From Puccinia triticina (taxonomy: Eukaryota; Basidiomycota; Pucciniomycetes; Pucciniales; Pucciniaceae): a stretch of DNA of 64,000 nt. Under the pieces are notes generated by a model. That model made no database searches. It saw only the letters and a program-made list of their open reading frames with translations, and had not been told where the DNA came from. The DNA lies in contig NC_070561.1 of NCBI RefSeq assembly GCF_026914185.1, positions 5,394,001-5,458,000 of the forward strand. Reading direction: 5' to 3'. Position 1 is the first letter of the stretch, and the number at the start of each line of letters is the position of its first letter. Below are positions 22,911 to 33,856 of this stretch, in pieces. Position numbers and translations under genes: made by a program.

Positions 22911-23177
22911 TCTAAGACTCTGGCCTGGGATGTCTGGGATGTTGGTGATGAGAAACAAAAGAGAGTGAGATTTCAGAATGAAAAGAAAGAGAGCAATAGG
23001 AAAAAAAGAAGGAAAATGACTACAACAAACCTGGGATGTCGGTGATGAGAAACAAAAGAGAGTGAGGAAAGAGAAGTTCACCGGCATCCCAGAGAGGAGG
23101 CTTTGAGAGTGATAGAAAATACAATATAAGCATCTGTGGAATATGCTAATACCTAAATACATGCCTATGCCGTAACA
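22911..23177 (-). repeat. Copia 3' LTR
   Basis: 267 bp, identical to the 5' LTR except one base (GATGTTGG versus GATGTCGG). It contains two direct copies of GGGATGTYGGTGATGAGAAA followed by CAAAAGAGAGTGAG. Confidence 0.95.
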
Positions 23178-23505
23178 GCCACCCCCTCGAAAAGACTCCG
23201 ACCAATGCTCAAAAACTTGAGCTACAAAAGGACAAGATAAAAAAAATGTGATAGAAAGAAGAAAAGAAAAAAAATACAGCACAAAGGGGTGAGGAAAAGA
23301 AAAAGAAATAAAACAAAGATTTAAAAGCAAAAAGTCAGGAATAGATCGAGGAAACCAAGAAAAGAAATTCCAACGAGGAGGCCTGTCCCTGGGAGTCAAA
23401 AAAAAAAAAAAAAATCAAGGGTGTCGTTATCTTAATCTCAGGAGCCTTTGGTATGAGGGAGACAAACAATTGCGGGGGGTGCATGTGTCTCGCAGCTAGC
23501 GCATG

Positions 23506-26500
23506 CTATCCCCCCTGGTACTTGCCATCGCGTATGTCACCACTTGGGGATGACATTTTGAGGCTGGCTAAACTCCTCTCGAAAAGCAACGGCCCGAGTG
23601 CCTTAGTCATGATGTCGGCAAGTTGCTGGTCTGTTGGCACCCACTTGATTGCAAGTCGCTTTCGGTGTAATTGTTCATTCACGTAGAAACAATCCTGCTC
23701 TGAGTGACGAGTACGCTTGTTGGCCGAGTTGTCTTTCAATATCTTCACTGCAGCGTCATTATCGCACATCAAAGTCGGCGTGATGATTTGGTTTGTCATG
23801 TCAAAAAACAGCTCCTTGAGCCAGACCGCGTGTCGAGCGGCCCAACCCAGGGCCATGAACTCCGCATGGCAGGTGGATGTCGCTACCGAGGGCTGTCTCT
23901 TGCTAGCCCAGAGTATCGGAGTACCAAAAAGTGTTGTGACTGAGCCGTGCGTTGAGCGTGCAAACTCGCCACCCCAGTTGGCATCCACCCAGGTTAACAT
24001 ATGTGTGTTGTTCTTTTTGGGTTCAATAATCAATTCTCGGCAGCCGAAAGCCTTGATGTAGCCTAGAGCCTGCTGTACCGCCGTCCAGTGACGTTTGGTT
24101 GGTGATTTTGAGAAGCGCGCCAGGAAGCCCACTGTAAATGCCAGATCCGGCCGCGTTGCAACAGCCAGGTAATTAAGAGATCCTACGATAGACAGGTACC
24201 CATTTGGGTTAATCACCTCCTCGCCAGACTGAGTGGAGTTTAAGGTGTTCGTGTCTCTGATTGGAACATTCCTCGGTAGGGTTGCATCGTTAGTGAAGGT
24301 CTCCAGTATCTTCCGCGTGAGGAAAGGTTGCGAAAGAACAAATTTTGACGGACTAGGCCGGTCCACCTTGATGCCAACAATGTTGTGAATGTCCCCTTCC
24401 CAAGTTGTCCTAAGTTTCTTCTTGAGTTCTAGTCGGAAATCTGACATGACCTCCTTGGACAAGGCCGTTACAACGCCGTCATCTACATGGATCCAAACTA
24501 GAATTGTATCATTCCGACGCTGCATATGATAGAATGAGTCATCATAGTGGCTAACCCGGAAACCAATGCCCTCCATCACTTGCACGAAGTGCTTCCACCA
24601 ACAACGTCCACCTTGCTTGGTGCCGTACAGGCCCTTATCAAGTTTCAACGACTTTCCGCGGTGCTCTTCAGGGACTGACATGCCATCAGGTACCTTCACC
24701 CAAATGTCTTCGTCAATCTCGCCATGCAGATACGCCGCAGTGATGTCAAAGGATTCAACAGGCCATCTGTGGCACGCCGCAATCGTGAACAACATTCTTA
24801 AAGACGCAAAAGTTGCTGTTGGTGCCCACGTGTCATGGTAGTCTTGTCCAAATATTTGACTGAAACCCCGAACAATGTACCTCGCCTTGTACTTCTTAAT
24901 TGAACCGTCCTGATTTCTTTTAATGTTGAAAAGCCAGCGAGCATCCGTCTCTTTCCTGCCGGGCGGTACATGCTTGAAATGCCAGACCTTCATGTCCCAA
25001 ATGTTTGAGAGTTCTGTGTCGACCGCTGCAGCCCACTTGTCGCCATCCTTCCGCGCAATGGCCCGCGCATAGTTCCTAGGCAGTAGCTGAGTCCTAGTTA
25101 CAGCCGACAGACCCGTCTTCTCAGGTGATTGCTTGAGTAATGTCTTGTCCGCAACGTTCGAGCCAAGGACTAGTGCCGCGTTGAAGATCATGGGCATTGT
25201 CTCCTCGGTGTTCAAAAGCTTGTCAATGGAGCGCCTCACCGGCGCAATATTGGTTGCCTTGACTAGTTCATTGTTGTGTTGGGGTACCTCGATTGGGTCC
25301 GAATTTGCTGTTGCTGCAGCAGGCCCATTGTTCAATATCCTGTTGAGAGAGTTTGAGAGAGTCAACGACGTTTGCGCTGGGCAGGGAGGGTTGATGGATG
25401 ATTGATTGGAGTAAGGGAAGGCTGCCACGCTAGACTCAAAAAAAGTGTTGTTGGTTGGGACCCAAAAAATCCAACCCTTGCCGCCTTGAACATATCCCAT
25501 GAGGTTGCAACGCCAAGCCCTTTCATCTGTCTTGTTCTTTTGGTACAGATCCGGTTTGTGGACAAACGCCACCTCCCCGAACGTACGAAGGCGGTCAAAT
25601 AGTGGCTTCTTGCCAAACATCAGCTCCAGGGGCGTCTTGTCCCCCGTCAGTGAGTTGACTAGTTGATTATGGGTAAAGTACCCCCAAAGGTATGCGAAAC
25701 CCCAGAACTTTGTCGGCAGACCTGAGGCTATCAGTGCCGTCCTAGCTATCTCCCCAACCGTCCGATGCAATCGCTCCGCTGCGCCATTCTGTTCGGGTTC
25801 GTACGGCATAGAATGCTGATGCTCGATTCCTTTGTCCTGTAACCAGCCAATGAATGCCTTGGACGTAAACTCGCCGCCCCCATCAGTTCTAAATCGTTTC
25901 AACTTCTTTCCGGTGAGCCGTTCCATTCTCTCGATGTACCGTTTGAAATTCAAGCAAACTTCACTCTTTGCTTTGAGTAAGAAGCCCTCCGAGTATGTGC
26001 TAGCCAGATTGCGGAAGACAACTAAATACTTTACTCCGTTAAAACCTTCAATAAAAGGTCCCAAGACATCCGAGACTATCGTATCCATTGGGTGGAGTGC
26101 CGGTTCATCGGAGAGTCGGTTACCTCTGACACGCTTGCTCTTGCTGACCAAGCAATCCTCGCACACGAAGTCCTTGTTTGTCAACTTATCAGGCAAGCCC
26201 GGTAGATTTCCCATCGCGCACATCTTGATTATTCTTTTCAGACTGATGTGCCCAAGGCGCCGGTGCCACATCAGTGCATCGGAGTTTTTAATATTGGCAC
26301 TCATAGCTGTAATTGCAGAAGTATCATCCAACTGCAAAACATTGGCCTTAGGGGCAGGAGGTACAACAACAAGGGGAGATGGGGACGTCCGGAAGAAGAC
26401 TGGAACCTGCCACCGGCAATTAATTGGATAAGACCGAAAGCCAAAGCCGTTGGTAAAGTGAACCAACGCGATTCCGTGATCGGAGATGCTTAGTTTTCCG

Positions 26501-27231
26501 CCGCCTAGTCTAAGTGTTTCAGCTGAGAGGAGAGTGCAAGACGCATCAGGGCTATAATACACATTGTTAATTGTGATTGATCCAGATTTGTTCGCAAGGG
26601 TCATTTTTCCAACGATGGTGATAAAAGACTGTGGTCCTCGAGTAGCCACTGATAAAGGGATGGGAACAGGTAGGATGGTTTGATCGAACAGAAGAGAGAG
26701 ATTGTTGGTGAAAGTATGGGACGCGCACGAATCTAGCCCAAACAAGCAACCCCCTTGCCGTAAAAAATGATCAAGCTTTTCTTGCGTCACCTCGGGTGTG
26801 GTCCCGTTCACCTTGACGGAATGCAGCAATGGCATTTTTGCAGCGTTGCTTGGGGCCGGGGAATCAGAAATGGGTGACTCGCGTTTGCCTCCATGGAGAG
26901 TTGGAAGACAGTTTTGAGCACGAGAGTAGGTATTCGTTGCGCCAAAGTGATTCATGGCATTGGGAGGGTGGATGATGCGATCGCGGAAAGTGTCTGTGCC
27001 GCAGGTATCGGGAGAGTTCCCGAAATTGGTAAAGGCTGACTGAGAAGTGTATTGATCGCAGAGAGTTGATCCCACATTCAAGGCAGACCACTCTTGATAA
27101 ACTGGCCGGCATTGGGAAGGCGACCCCGCAGTTAAGGCAGATCGCTCTTGAAGACCGGTGCAAGTGTCCGCTGAGAAAAAATTGACGAGTTGAAGAAGTG
27201 TTGGTGAAAAATTTAGTGATATCGCTCGCAA
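23506..27231 (-). CDS. Copia Pol polyprotein (protease, integrase, RT, RNase H)
   Basis: Uninterrupted frame of 1241 codons on the minus strand. Domains in order: protease-like LDSCASHTFTN at about 166-176 (the usual DSGA reads DSCA); integrase zinc finger H323, H328, C357, C360; DD35E core D388, D450, E486 within RTDGGGEF and PEQNGAAERLHR; reverse transcriptase from about 740 with FDITAAYLHGEIDE, GLYGTKQGGRCWW and IHVDDG; RNase H near the C-terminus with WVDANWGGE and KWVPTDQQLADIMTKAL. The frame opens after a TGA with no ATG until about residue 93 (codon at 26955), and the first 160 residues show neither a gag domain nor a CCHC knuckle. The gene makes the enzymes for reverse transcription and integration; packaging would need Gag from elsewhere. 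Confidence 0.93.
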   Translation of the reverse strand: MRAISLNFSPTLLQLVNFFSADTCTGLQERSALTAGSPSQCRPVYQEWSALNVGSTLCDQYTSQSAFTNFGNSPDTCGTDTFRDRIIHPPNAMNHFGATNTYSRAQNCLPTLHGGKRESPISDSPAPSNAAKMPLLHSVKVNGTTPEVTQEKLDHFLRQGGCLFGLDSCASHTFTNNLSLLFDQTILPVPIPLSVATRGPQSFITIVGKMTLANKSGSITINNVYYSPDASCTLLSAETLRLGGGKLSISDHGIALVHFTNGFGFRSYPINCRWQVPVFFRTSPSPLVVVPPAPKANVLQLDDTSAITAMSANIKNSDALMWHRRLGHISLKRIIKMCAMGNLPGLPDKLTNKDFVCEDCLVSKSKRVRGNRLSDEPALHPMDTIVSDVLGPFIEGFNGVKYLVVFRNLASTYSEGFLLKAKSEVCLNFKRYIERMERLTGKKLKRFRTDGGGEFTSKAFIGWLQDKGIEHQHSMPYEPEQNGAAERLHRTVGEIARTALIASGLPTKFWGFAYLWGYFTHNQLVNSLTGDKTPLELMFGKKPLFDRLRTFGEVAFVHKPDLYQKNKTDERAWRCNLMGYVQGGKGWIFWVPTNNTFFESSVAAFPYSNQSSINPPCPAQTSLTLSNSLNRILNNGPAAATANSDPIEVPQHNNELVKATNIAPVRRSIDKLLNTEETMPMIFNAALVLGSNVADKTLLKQSPEKTGLSAVTRTQLLPRNYARAIARKDGDKWAAAVDTELSNIWDMKVWHFKHVPPGRKETDARWLFNIKRNQDGSIKKYKARYIVRGFSQIFGQDYHDTWAPTATFASLRMLFTIAACHRWPVESFDITAAYLHGEIDEDIWVKVPDGMSVPEEHRGKSLKLDKGLYGTKQGGRCWWKHFVQVMEGIGFRVSHYDDSFYHMQRRNDTILVWIHVDDGVVTALSKEVMSDFRLELKKKLRTTWEGDIHNIVGIKVDRPSPSKFVLSQPFLTRKILETFTNDATLPRNVPIRDTNTLNSTQSGEEVINPNGYLSIVGSLNYLAVATRPDLAFTVGFLARFSKSPTKRHWTAVQQALGYIKAFGCRELIIEPKKNNTHMLTWVDANWGGEFARSTHGSVTTLFGTPILWASKRQPSVATSTCHAEFMALGWAARHAVWLKELFFDMTNQIITPTLMCDNDAAVKILKDNSANKRTRHSEQDCFYVNEQLHRKRLAIKWVPTDQQLADIMTKALGPLLFERSLASLKMSSPSGDIRDGKYQGG

Positions 27232-27270
27232 GCGGACTCTCGAAAATCCGTGAGTTATTCAGCAAGATTG

Positions 27271-27283
27271 AGGGCTCATAACC
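27271..27283 (-). promoter_or_regulatory. Primer-binding site, half-tRNA-iMet type
   Basis: Directly inside the 5' LTR. The plus-strand string AGGGCTCATAACC equals the anticodon-loop part of initiator tRNA-Met, so the minus-strand PBS would pair with a tRNA-iMet fragment ending in the anticodon stem, as known for Drosophila copia, rather than with a tRNA 3' end. Confidence 0.75.
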
Positions 27284-27550
27284 TCTAAGACTCTGGCCTG
27301 GGATGTCTGGGATGTCGGTGATGAGAAACAAAAGAGAGTGAGATTTCAGAATGAAAAGAAAGAGAGCAATAGGAAAAAAAGAAGGAAAATGACTACAACA
27401 AACCTGGGATGTCGGTGATGAGAAACAAAAGAGAGTGAGGAAAGAGAAGTTCACCGGCATCCCAGAGAGGAGGCTTTGAGAGTGATAGAAAATACAATAT
27501 AAGCATCTGTGGAATATGCTAATACCTAAATACATGCCTATGCCGTAACA
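27284..27550 (-). repeat. Copia 5' LTR
   Basis: 267 bp, upstream LTR for the minus-strand element; it ends at 27550 next to the TSD copy GGATA at 27551-27555. Confidence 0.95.
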
Positions 27551-27555
27551 GGATA

Positions 27556-28184
27556 TTGACACTGGACAGTAAGTAAACTCTTTCACTGAACCTTGATCAT
27601 CTCAGAGTGAAACTCTGTGTCTCTTGATTGTTTCTCTTTCTCTACCAATCTCTCTCCCAAACCCATCAAAGATCAAAGGTTACCCTCTTCAACCTAGACT
27701 TAGTCTAAAAATCAGGGCAGATTAGTTCTACTAATTCTGTAGTCCCACCACCGTTTCCTTGGTGTGAGTGGAGGTTGTTGCACTCTTTGGTCTTGCACAA
27801 CTAGGCATCCAACTTTTCCAGGTTGTTGATTAGCCCCAGAGGATCCTCACATAGTTGAGTTGATATTAAGACCACCTCCTGATCAACCATTTCTTCTGAT
27901 TCCGCTGAGTTAGAGCTCCAAGACGACTGTCGCATCGCGAAGCCTAAAGAAAGCAGCTTACCTCTACATAGAAACAAGTGGACCCCGATTGCCACGTCGA
28001 CAGATCCTAGACCTCGTCAAAAAGCACATAAGCCTGTAGTAGACTCCAAACAGTCCTCTCTTCAGCAAACAAGTCGGATAAACAAAAAAAGCTAAAATTC
28101 CCGAGCCTACAAGTAATTACTTTGTATCTACATACAAAGATAGCAGTTCCTTATCTTCCGTAGAACCTGGAGGAGCTGATTGAT
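27556..28184. other. Leader-like region before the Gag-like gene
   Basis: Pyrimidine-rich at 27600-27660. A plus-strand stretch near 27808-27860 reads SNFSRLLISPRGSSH but is closed by stops. It may be an LTR or leader of the degraded element whose ORF follows; no boundaries were fixed. Confidence 0.35.
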
Positions 28185-30425
28185 ATGCATCCTCACCTGA
28201 GAAATGGCCGAGACCTCTCAGCAGAACAACGGCTCCGGTACCGTCTCAGCCCAGCTGCCGAGGAGCGGCTTCGAAGAATTAGAATGAGTGTTGCCTCCAA
28301 TCGAGGAGGACTTCCTCAAATATCTGTAGCAAGAAACATTGCCATCGGACACAGGAGTCTCGCCAGCCCTACACCGATTGAGGGAAACATTACAAACTCT
28401 AGCATCAGCCAGATTGACTCAGGTCTCGCGCTCAGTGACCCGAGAGACCTCGAACATGACCGGCTTCCTCCAGATGAACAACAATGCAGGCGCGCCAAAA
28501 CCTCCCTTCATGACAACGAGTCTGCACAAAGAACTCAGGGTTACGGTATCACCCAATCTAGCCCTCCTTCAGCCCAGTTCGAGCCTACATGTGGAGAACT
28601 CCATCGGACTGATGCAGATCATCCAGGAGAAGTCAGGAGTCTTGAGTTTGGTCAACCTGCTCAACAAGCAGTTCAAGTTCTTCCTCCGAGCTCGGGAAGC
28701 GCAGAACAAACTAGAGAGGTCGCTCTGCAACCTACCGCTCCCCGACTCCAACAACGGGCCTATTCGCCGACAGACCACGGGTATGCAAGTTGCCAACAGC
28801 CCGTCAGTGAATACGGTGTTAGCCCCGCATCTCCGCCATCAGCATCAGGCGGCTACTCCAGCACCAGAGTCAACCGGTTTTCAACACCGAGCTCCAAAAA
28901 TGCATGCCCGGGGTCGTACCCCTTTCTACAGCCACGATCAGCCGCCGCCTTCAAAGAAGAGCCGCGCGATAACTCGCAACCACAGCTACCAACAGCCACC
29001 CTTGCCGCTGCCGCCTCCGCCGTCTCAGCAGTCACCTCGTGCGAGACCTCCAGCTTCCACACAGCAAGGTGGGAACCAGATGGTCCGCCTGCATCCCTCT
29101 CAACCGCTTGGAGGTTACCATCAACAACATCAACCCCACTATCAGTCTATGGAACCCCCTTACACAAGCCAAAAGTCCCAACCCCCTCCAGGGATTTGGA
29201 GAAGATCCAAGAGGAATTAGAGAATACCTTGAGATCCAAAGGAAATACTCCTACAAGTGGGAGGAGATTTGATAAGAGTAACCCAGAGAGTGGTGATGAG
29301 TTACATATGTTTCAGATGAAGGGGAAGAGCCCCCCAACAAGAAAATCTCCAAGAAAGACCTCAATAAGCTCTGACTCTCCCATTGGACTCAGTTTAGATA
29401 TTGAAAACATCTCTAGCCCCTCAAGTAGAGAGTTCCTTCTCAATAATCTTAATAATGATTTGTCTAATGATGCTGCCCTGTTATTAGAAGAAAGATTAGA
29501 AGTCCTTTTCTCTAAATTTCTATCAGAATTGTCTGGCACTGTTGAAAAAAATCCTGGTACTCTCCTAGAGTCTTGTGTGAACAACTTTAAAGAAGTAGTG
29601 AATAGTTCCATGCTAGACATTTTTAAAGAAAAATTGATGCCATCTTTACTTGATAAAATCCTATGTCACATAGGAGAAAGCCCCAAAGAAAAATCCAATG
29701 TAAGCTGCAATGAACTAGGACAACTGAGAAATCATATTGATGAGAAATTGGAAAGTGTACAAGATCTCATCCTGGTGAATAAGTCTCAATGCCACTCCTA
29801 TATGGAAATTCTTGCAAATAATCTAGCTGACATGGAAGAGAATATGAACACTAAGCTCTCATCCATTAGCAGCCAAATCAATGATCTTCATGCCAATGGG
29901 CACAATAGGTTTGAGCAAGTTAAGAGAAGATTAAGTGACATCTCTTCTGTGGTAAACAGTGTTAATTCTAAACCAGAATCCTACCACCATCTCCCCATCA
30001 CGTCTCCTACACCAGAGCCTTCACAACACCAGTCTCACAAGGTGGAATACCAGGGTCATATCCATCAGCACAGCCCCAGCAATCAGCAAGCAATACAGCA
30101 GGCCCTGCCACCCCCTCTGCTGCCACAGCAACAAATGGTGAGACACTATCCAGCTTCTTCACAGCTAGATGAGAGCAGAGCACCACACCACCATCCATAC
30201 CAGAACTCCAATGCTTACTACCAGCAACCTCAACCCCCATATCAACCTGTGGAGGCCCAGCCCCAAGCCCCTTTTCACAGCTTGAGAGGAGCTGGGAGGA
30301 GCTGGAACCTCAGCATGGCAGAGACTCACAGGATTGTCAATGTGGGTGAATTCCTCATGAGAATAACACACAACAGCGGTAGAAACCATAGAAGAGGGAG
30401 AGGGAGAGGCAGAGGAAGCCATTAA
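28185..30425 (+). pseudogene. Gag/ORF1-like gene of a retroelement, reading frame disrupted
   Basis: Two plus frames overlap. Frame A starts at ATG 28204 (MAETSQQNNGSG), has in-frame TGA and TAG stops near 28285 and 28327, then runs to 29220 with a helical, protein-like segment (ENSIGLMQIIQEKSGVLSLV, then KQFKFFLRAREAQNKLE) and a Pro/Gln-rich tail. Frame B is open from ATG 28185 to 30425; its first third is low-complexity, but from about 29190 it is clearly protein-like (DLEKIQEELENTL, then coiled-coil-like ELGQLRNHIDEKLESVQDL), ending in a Gln/Pro-rich and RGRGRGRGSH tail. The simplest reading is an ancestral protein that used frame A then frame B, now broken by two stops and a shift. Coiled coil plus an RG-rich tail suit a nucleic-acid-binding Gag or LINE ORF1. 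No reverse transcriptase follows. Confidence 0.5.
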
Positions 30426-31337
30426 TAAGCTCTTACTCTCCCATAGGTTTAAGTTTAGATATAGATAATTTCTCTAGCCCCTATAGTAGAGAATTGTTTC
30501 TCAATAATCTCACAAATAACTTGTCTAATAATGCCCCTTATTATGTGAAGGAAAACTCCGAGTTGTTTTCTCTAAATTCTTATCTAATTTAACTGGAACT
30601 GTTGAAACAATGCCTGTTACCTTGCTAGAATCATGTATAAGCAACTTCAAGGAAGTCTTAAATAATTCAATCTTAGAAATCCTTAAAGAGGAATTTGTAA
30701 GAATCACAGCCATGACCCTTGTGTGACATCCACTTTCCAAGTAGTGGGCCCATTCTCCTTCATTCTAACTCCTCTCTCAACTCTCAGTCTTGGATCCCAT
30801 TTGACTGCATTCATAAACCTCAAGATGCTTGACTCATCAAACTTACCTCAACATCAATATTAACAACCTCTCTTCCCTTCTTTCTCAAACACTCTTTTCT
30901 TTTCTTCTCTTCTCTTCATTCATCTCTTGTCTTCTTCTATCTTTCCTTTTCCTCATCTCTTACCTTCCTAGTTGTCATCATTTGTCCACCTCTCACATGT
31001 CTGTCTGTGTCCCAATTTTGTTTACTCCTTTTTAGGTAATAAAATCTAGATCAAAATTCTTTTAGATTTTATGCCATCCTTTCTTGATAACACATCCTGT
31101 CCCACATAGGAGAAAGTGTCAAAGAAAAAAACCAGTGTGAGTTGCCTTGGCTGGGAGGCACATTGATGAGAAACTTGAAAGTGTCCAGGATTTAATTCTA
31201 GTGAATGGGTCCCAATGCTATTCAAACATGGAAATACTTGGTAAAAATTTGTCTGGCATGGAAGATAAGATGAACAACAAATTTTCCTCCATTGGAGACC
31301 AAATTGCTGACCACCCCTTCAATGAATTTTGGCAATG
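30426..31337 (+). pseudogene. Decayed tandem copy of the Gag/ORF1-like gene
   Basis: 30430-30700 aligns with 29366-29640 (for example CCTTGCTAGAATCATGTATAA versus the region near 29562) and 31065-31335 aligns with 29635-29910, with frameshifts and substitutions. About 370 bp of unrelated pyrimidine-rich DNA (30690-31060) is inserted between the halves. No usable frame remains. Confidence 0.7.
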
Positions 31338-33023
31338 ACTCAAGGGATGAAGAATTTGAAAAATATCACAAGGAAAAGCTTAAAACAGAAAAATAGAATG
31401 AGGCCCCATTTCAACACATCATTATACATCATAAATAGGAAAATTTATGAATCACAACCCCCGGGGATTGGAGGATTTGGTGGTGATGGGGCCCGGGGGG
31501 TAAATTTTGGGTTGCAAGTGAGGCCAAGTTGGAGGAGAGATGACCCAGAGAACCAATAACCTCAAGAAACTCAGAGGGCAAAAACAAAGGGGCCAAGGAG
31601 GCCCTCAAGGAGGGCTGGTATCTGCTAGTGCTAGTTTGGCTGACAGAGAATTGTCCCACTAGAAGAGGTTGCATCCCATAGTGACCTTAGTTTAGTGGTT
31701 ACAGAAGACATATTCTATCATAGAGGAGTTCTATTTATGCTACTACAACTGAGGGCCAAGCTGTGGGCAGTAATGAATGTGAATGATAGAAACAATTTGT
31801 GCCAGAACGGTGAAATTCCAGAAGTTTCACATTATAAATCTGCCACCTTTATGAAATATAAAGGTGCATCCAGAAAGGGCCTGGATCAAGAGAAAAAATA
31901 TTGTGGCGGTTTTATCTAAATCAAGTGTGCCAATCACCATTGTTACATCCAGTCAATGTGTGAGGTCCAACACAGCCATCATCTTTCCAAGAAACACTTG
32001 CTTGACCACATGAGTGACAGGTCCTAACCAAAGCTGGTCGTTTATTTGGACAACGGGTGTGAGTTCCCCAATTACAGTTGACCTCCTCGTTACATGTTAT
32101 TTTCTTATCTTTGAATGATACATTTTCAAGGGGATGGAGGCATTGAGGTTGACGCACTGCATTTCCAAGGGTGTGTAGCAAAGCAAACATGAAACACACA
32201 GATTGTAGTTTCTGCATATCTGGGAGGACAAGGTTTGTTTGATTGACAAGTTGATGATATTGGGGCTTGAACACAGGTGGACACAGTTTTGGAGTGGTTT
32301 TGGTTTTGGTAACAAGGGCCAAGAATTAGCAGTTGGTCCAAAGATGGGATACTGATGGAAAACAACAGGTGGATTATAAACAGCCTAACAGTTCACAACT
32401 ATTTCATAACACTTGCCAAATCCTTTTTAAATTCCACTCTAACACAATCCCCTTATTAAAGTGAGGAAAAAGTGTAGTGAAATTGGTATGCATTGTGCCA
32501 ATTTTAAGGGAAACCTCTCCTGCCTGAAGGTGTGGAGGCTGAGAATGCAAAAATTATGAATATCCTCCAGAACTAAACATTCTTTCACATTTTTTGTGGC
32601 CAACATGAACCAGCTCAACTGTTTCTGCAAAGGTCCACAAGAATTTGAATCTCTGCTGTGTATTTTATGTTTCACAAGGTTACATAGCACCTATTACTTC
32701 AGCAATACTTTTATTCTTTGTTCAGTCGCTTCCACTCAGCTCAGTAGATGATTCCAACACCCATATCTGAGCTAGGTCAGAGTTTTCTTCTTTCTTCTTT
32801 TCCCTTTTTCCTCTTGATCTTTCTTTCCTTTTTGTATTGTAGATGATTCTGACCCCTTTCATCTCTGATTTATCTAAATTGGGGTAAAGAAACATGGGTT
32901 CTATCTCAAATCTTCCATCTGCACCCTCCATCCCTTCTTCATTGTCAAAAAGCCAGTAAAGGAGCTCAAATCCGCAACCCAGCCAATTATGATGGCCATG
33001 CTTTCTTCCACAATAAATTATTA
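31338..33023. other. Spacer, no gene recognised
   Basis: Only short unsupported open frames on both strands; some G-rich runs (31482-31500). Nothing with a motif or splice support. Confidence 0.35.
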
Positions 33024-33518
33024 AGGCCCCATTTGGCAACAGAAAAATCAACCAATTATGGTGTTCAAAGTTGGTTTGCATAATTTTATGCATGCATAAA
33101 TCATAAAATCATAAAATCTTTTTTGCAGGGGATATGACTGTCTGATTATGTAATACAAAATTTCCTCACCAAAATATTTTTATGATTTTATGATTTATGC
33201 ATGCATAAAATTATGCAAACCAACTTTGAACACCATAATTGTAAAACAGTGTAAAACATCATTTTTTAGGCTAATCCTTTGTAAGTCAAACTGGAGGACT
33301 GCCTGCTGATTTAGAAAGCAGGCCATTTTCTATTTCTATTTCTTAGCATAGAATCCGCTTTTGCTTCCCTTTGAAACTAGAAAATAGCATTTAGCTGGTA
33401 TTCTAAACCAAAGGGAAGTCCTCCGCTGTCATAGTTCACTTACAAAAGATCAACCAAATTGCAAATGTAGTGTGTTTTGAATATTACACAATATTTATCA
33501 CACTACCAAATGGGGCCT
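33024..33518. mobile_element. Foldback element with AGGCCCCATTTGG ends, interrupted by a MITE
   Basis: The left end AGGCCCCATTTGGCAACA and right end CTACCAAATGGGGCCT are inverted. A second inner inverted pair, CTTTGTAAGTCAAACTGGAG with CTCCGCTGTCATAGTTCACT (then TACAAAAG), extends the arms. The MITE at 33059-33235 lies in the left arm. No clear target duplication was found. Confidence 0.6.
33059..33235. mobile_element. TA-flanked MITE, copy 3 of the TGGTRTTCAAA family, nested
   Basis: 177 bp. The ends begin TGGTGTTCAAAGTTGGTTTG and the perfect inverted repeat continues for about 50 bp through ATGCATGCATAAATCATAAA. TA flanks at 33057-33058 and 33236-33237. It shares only the outer TIR motif with copies 1 and 2. 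Confidence 0.85.
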
Positions 33519-33856
33519 ATGAGATGAGAGAGTGGCACTGGAAGTGAAACAACACAATTGTATTATCATGTTTTGCAAATGACTGGAACTGGATGAGATG
33601 AAAAAGTTACTGAAGGGAATTAAGAAGAATTACATATACAATGTACAATCTATGGATGTTCAATTGTCAGCCTACAACAGTACAAGGAAGCGAGAAGAAA
33701 AGGAAATGGGAAGAGCGAACAACGATAAGCTATTCCAACGAGGAGAACACATGAAAATCAGCGATCAATCATCCAAGGAATGGAAAACAGTCAACAACGA
33801 TGATTCGGATGGATTATTCAAACACTAATTTCGTTCTCAGCAAAGGAAATTTATAT

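Larger units (their letters stand above)
22911..27550 (-). mobile_element. Young Ty1/copia LTR retrotransposon lacking a gag region
   Basis: 4640 bp. Two 267-bp LTRs (22911-23177 and 27284-27550) differ at a single T/C site. The exact 5-bp TSD GGATA lies at 22906-22910 and 27551-27555. On the minus strand the LTR starts TGTTACGG and ends GTCTTAGA rather than CA. The primer-binding site touches the 5' LTR and a purine-rich tract (minus strand, GAGGGGGTGGC) touches the 3' LTR. A single pol frame of up to 1241 codons fills the interior, leaving no room for gag. The low LTR divergence means recent insertion. Confidence 0.95.
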
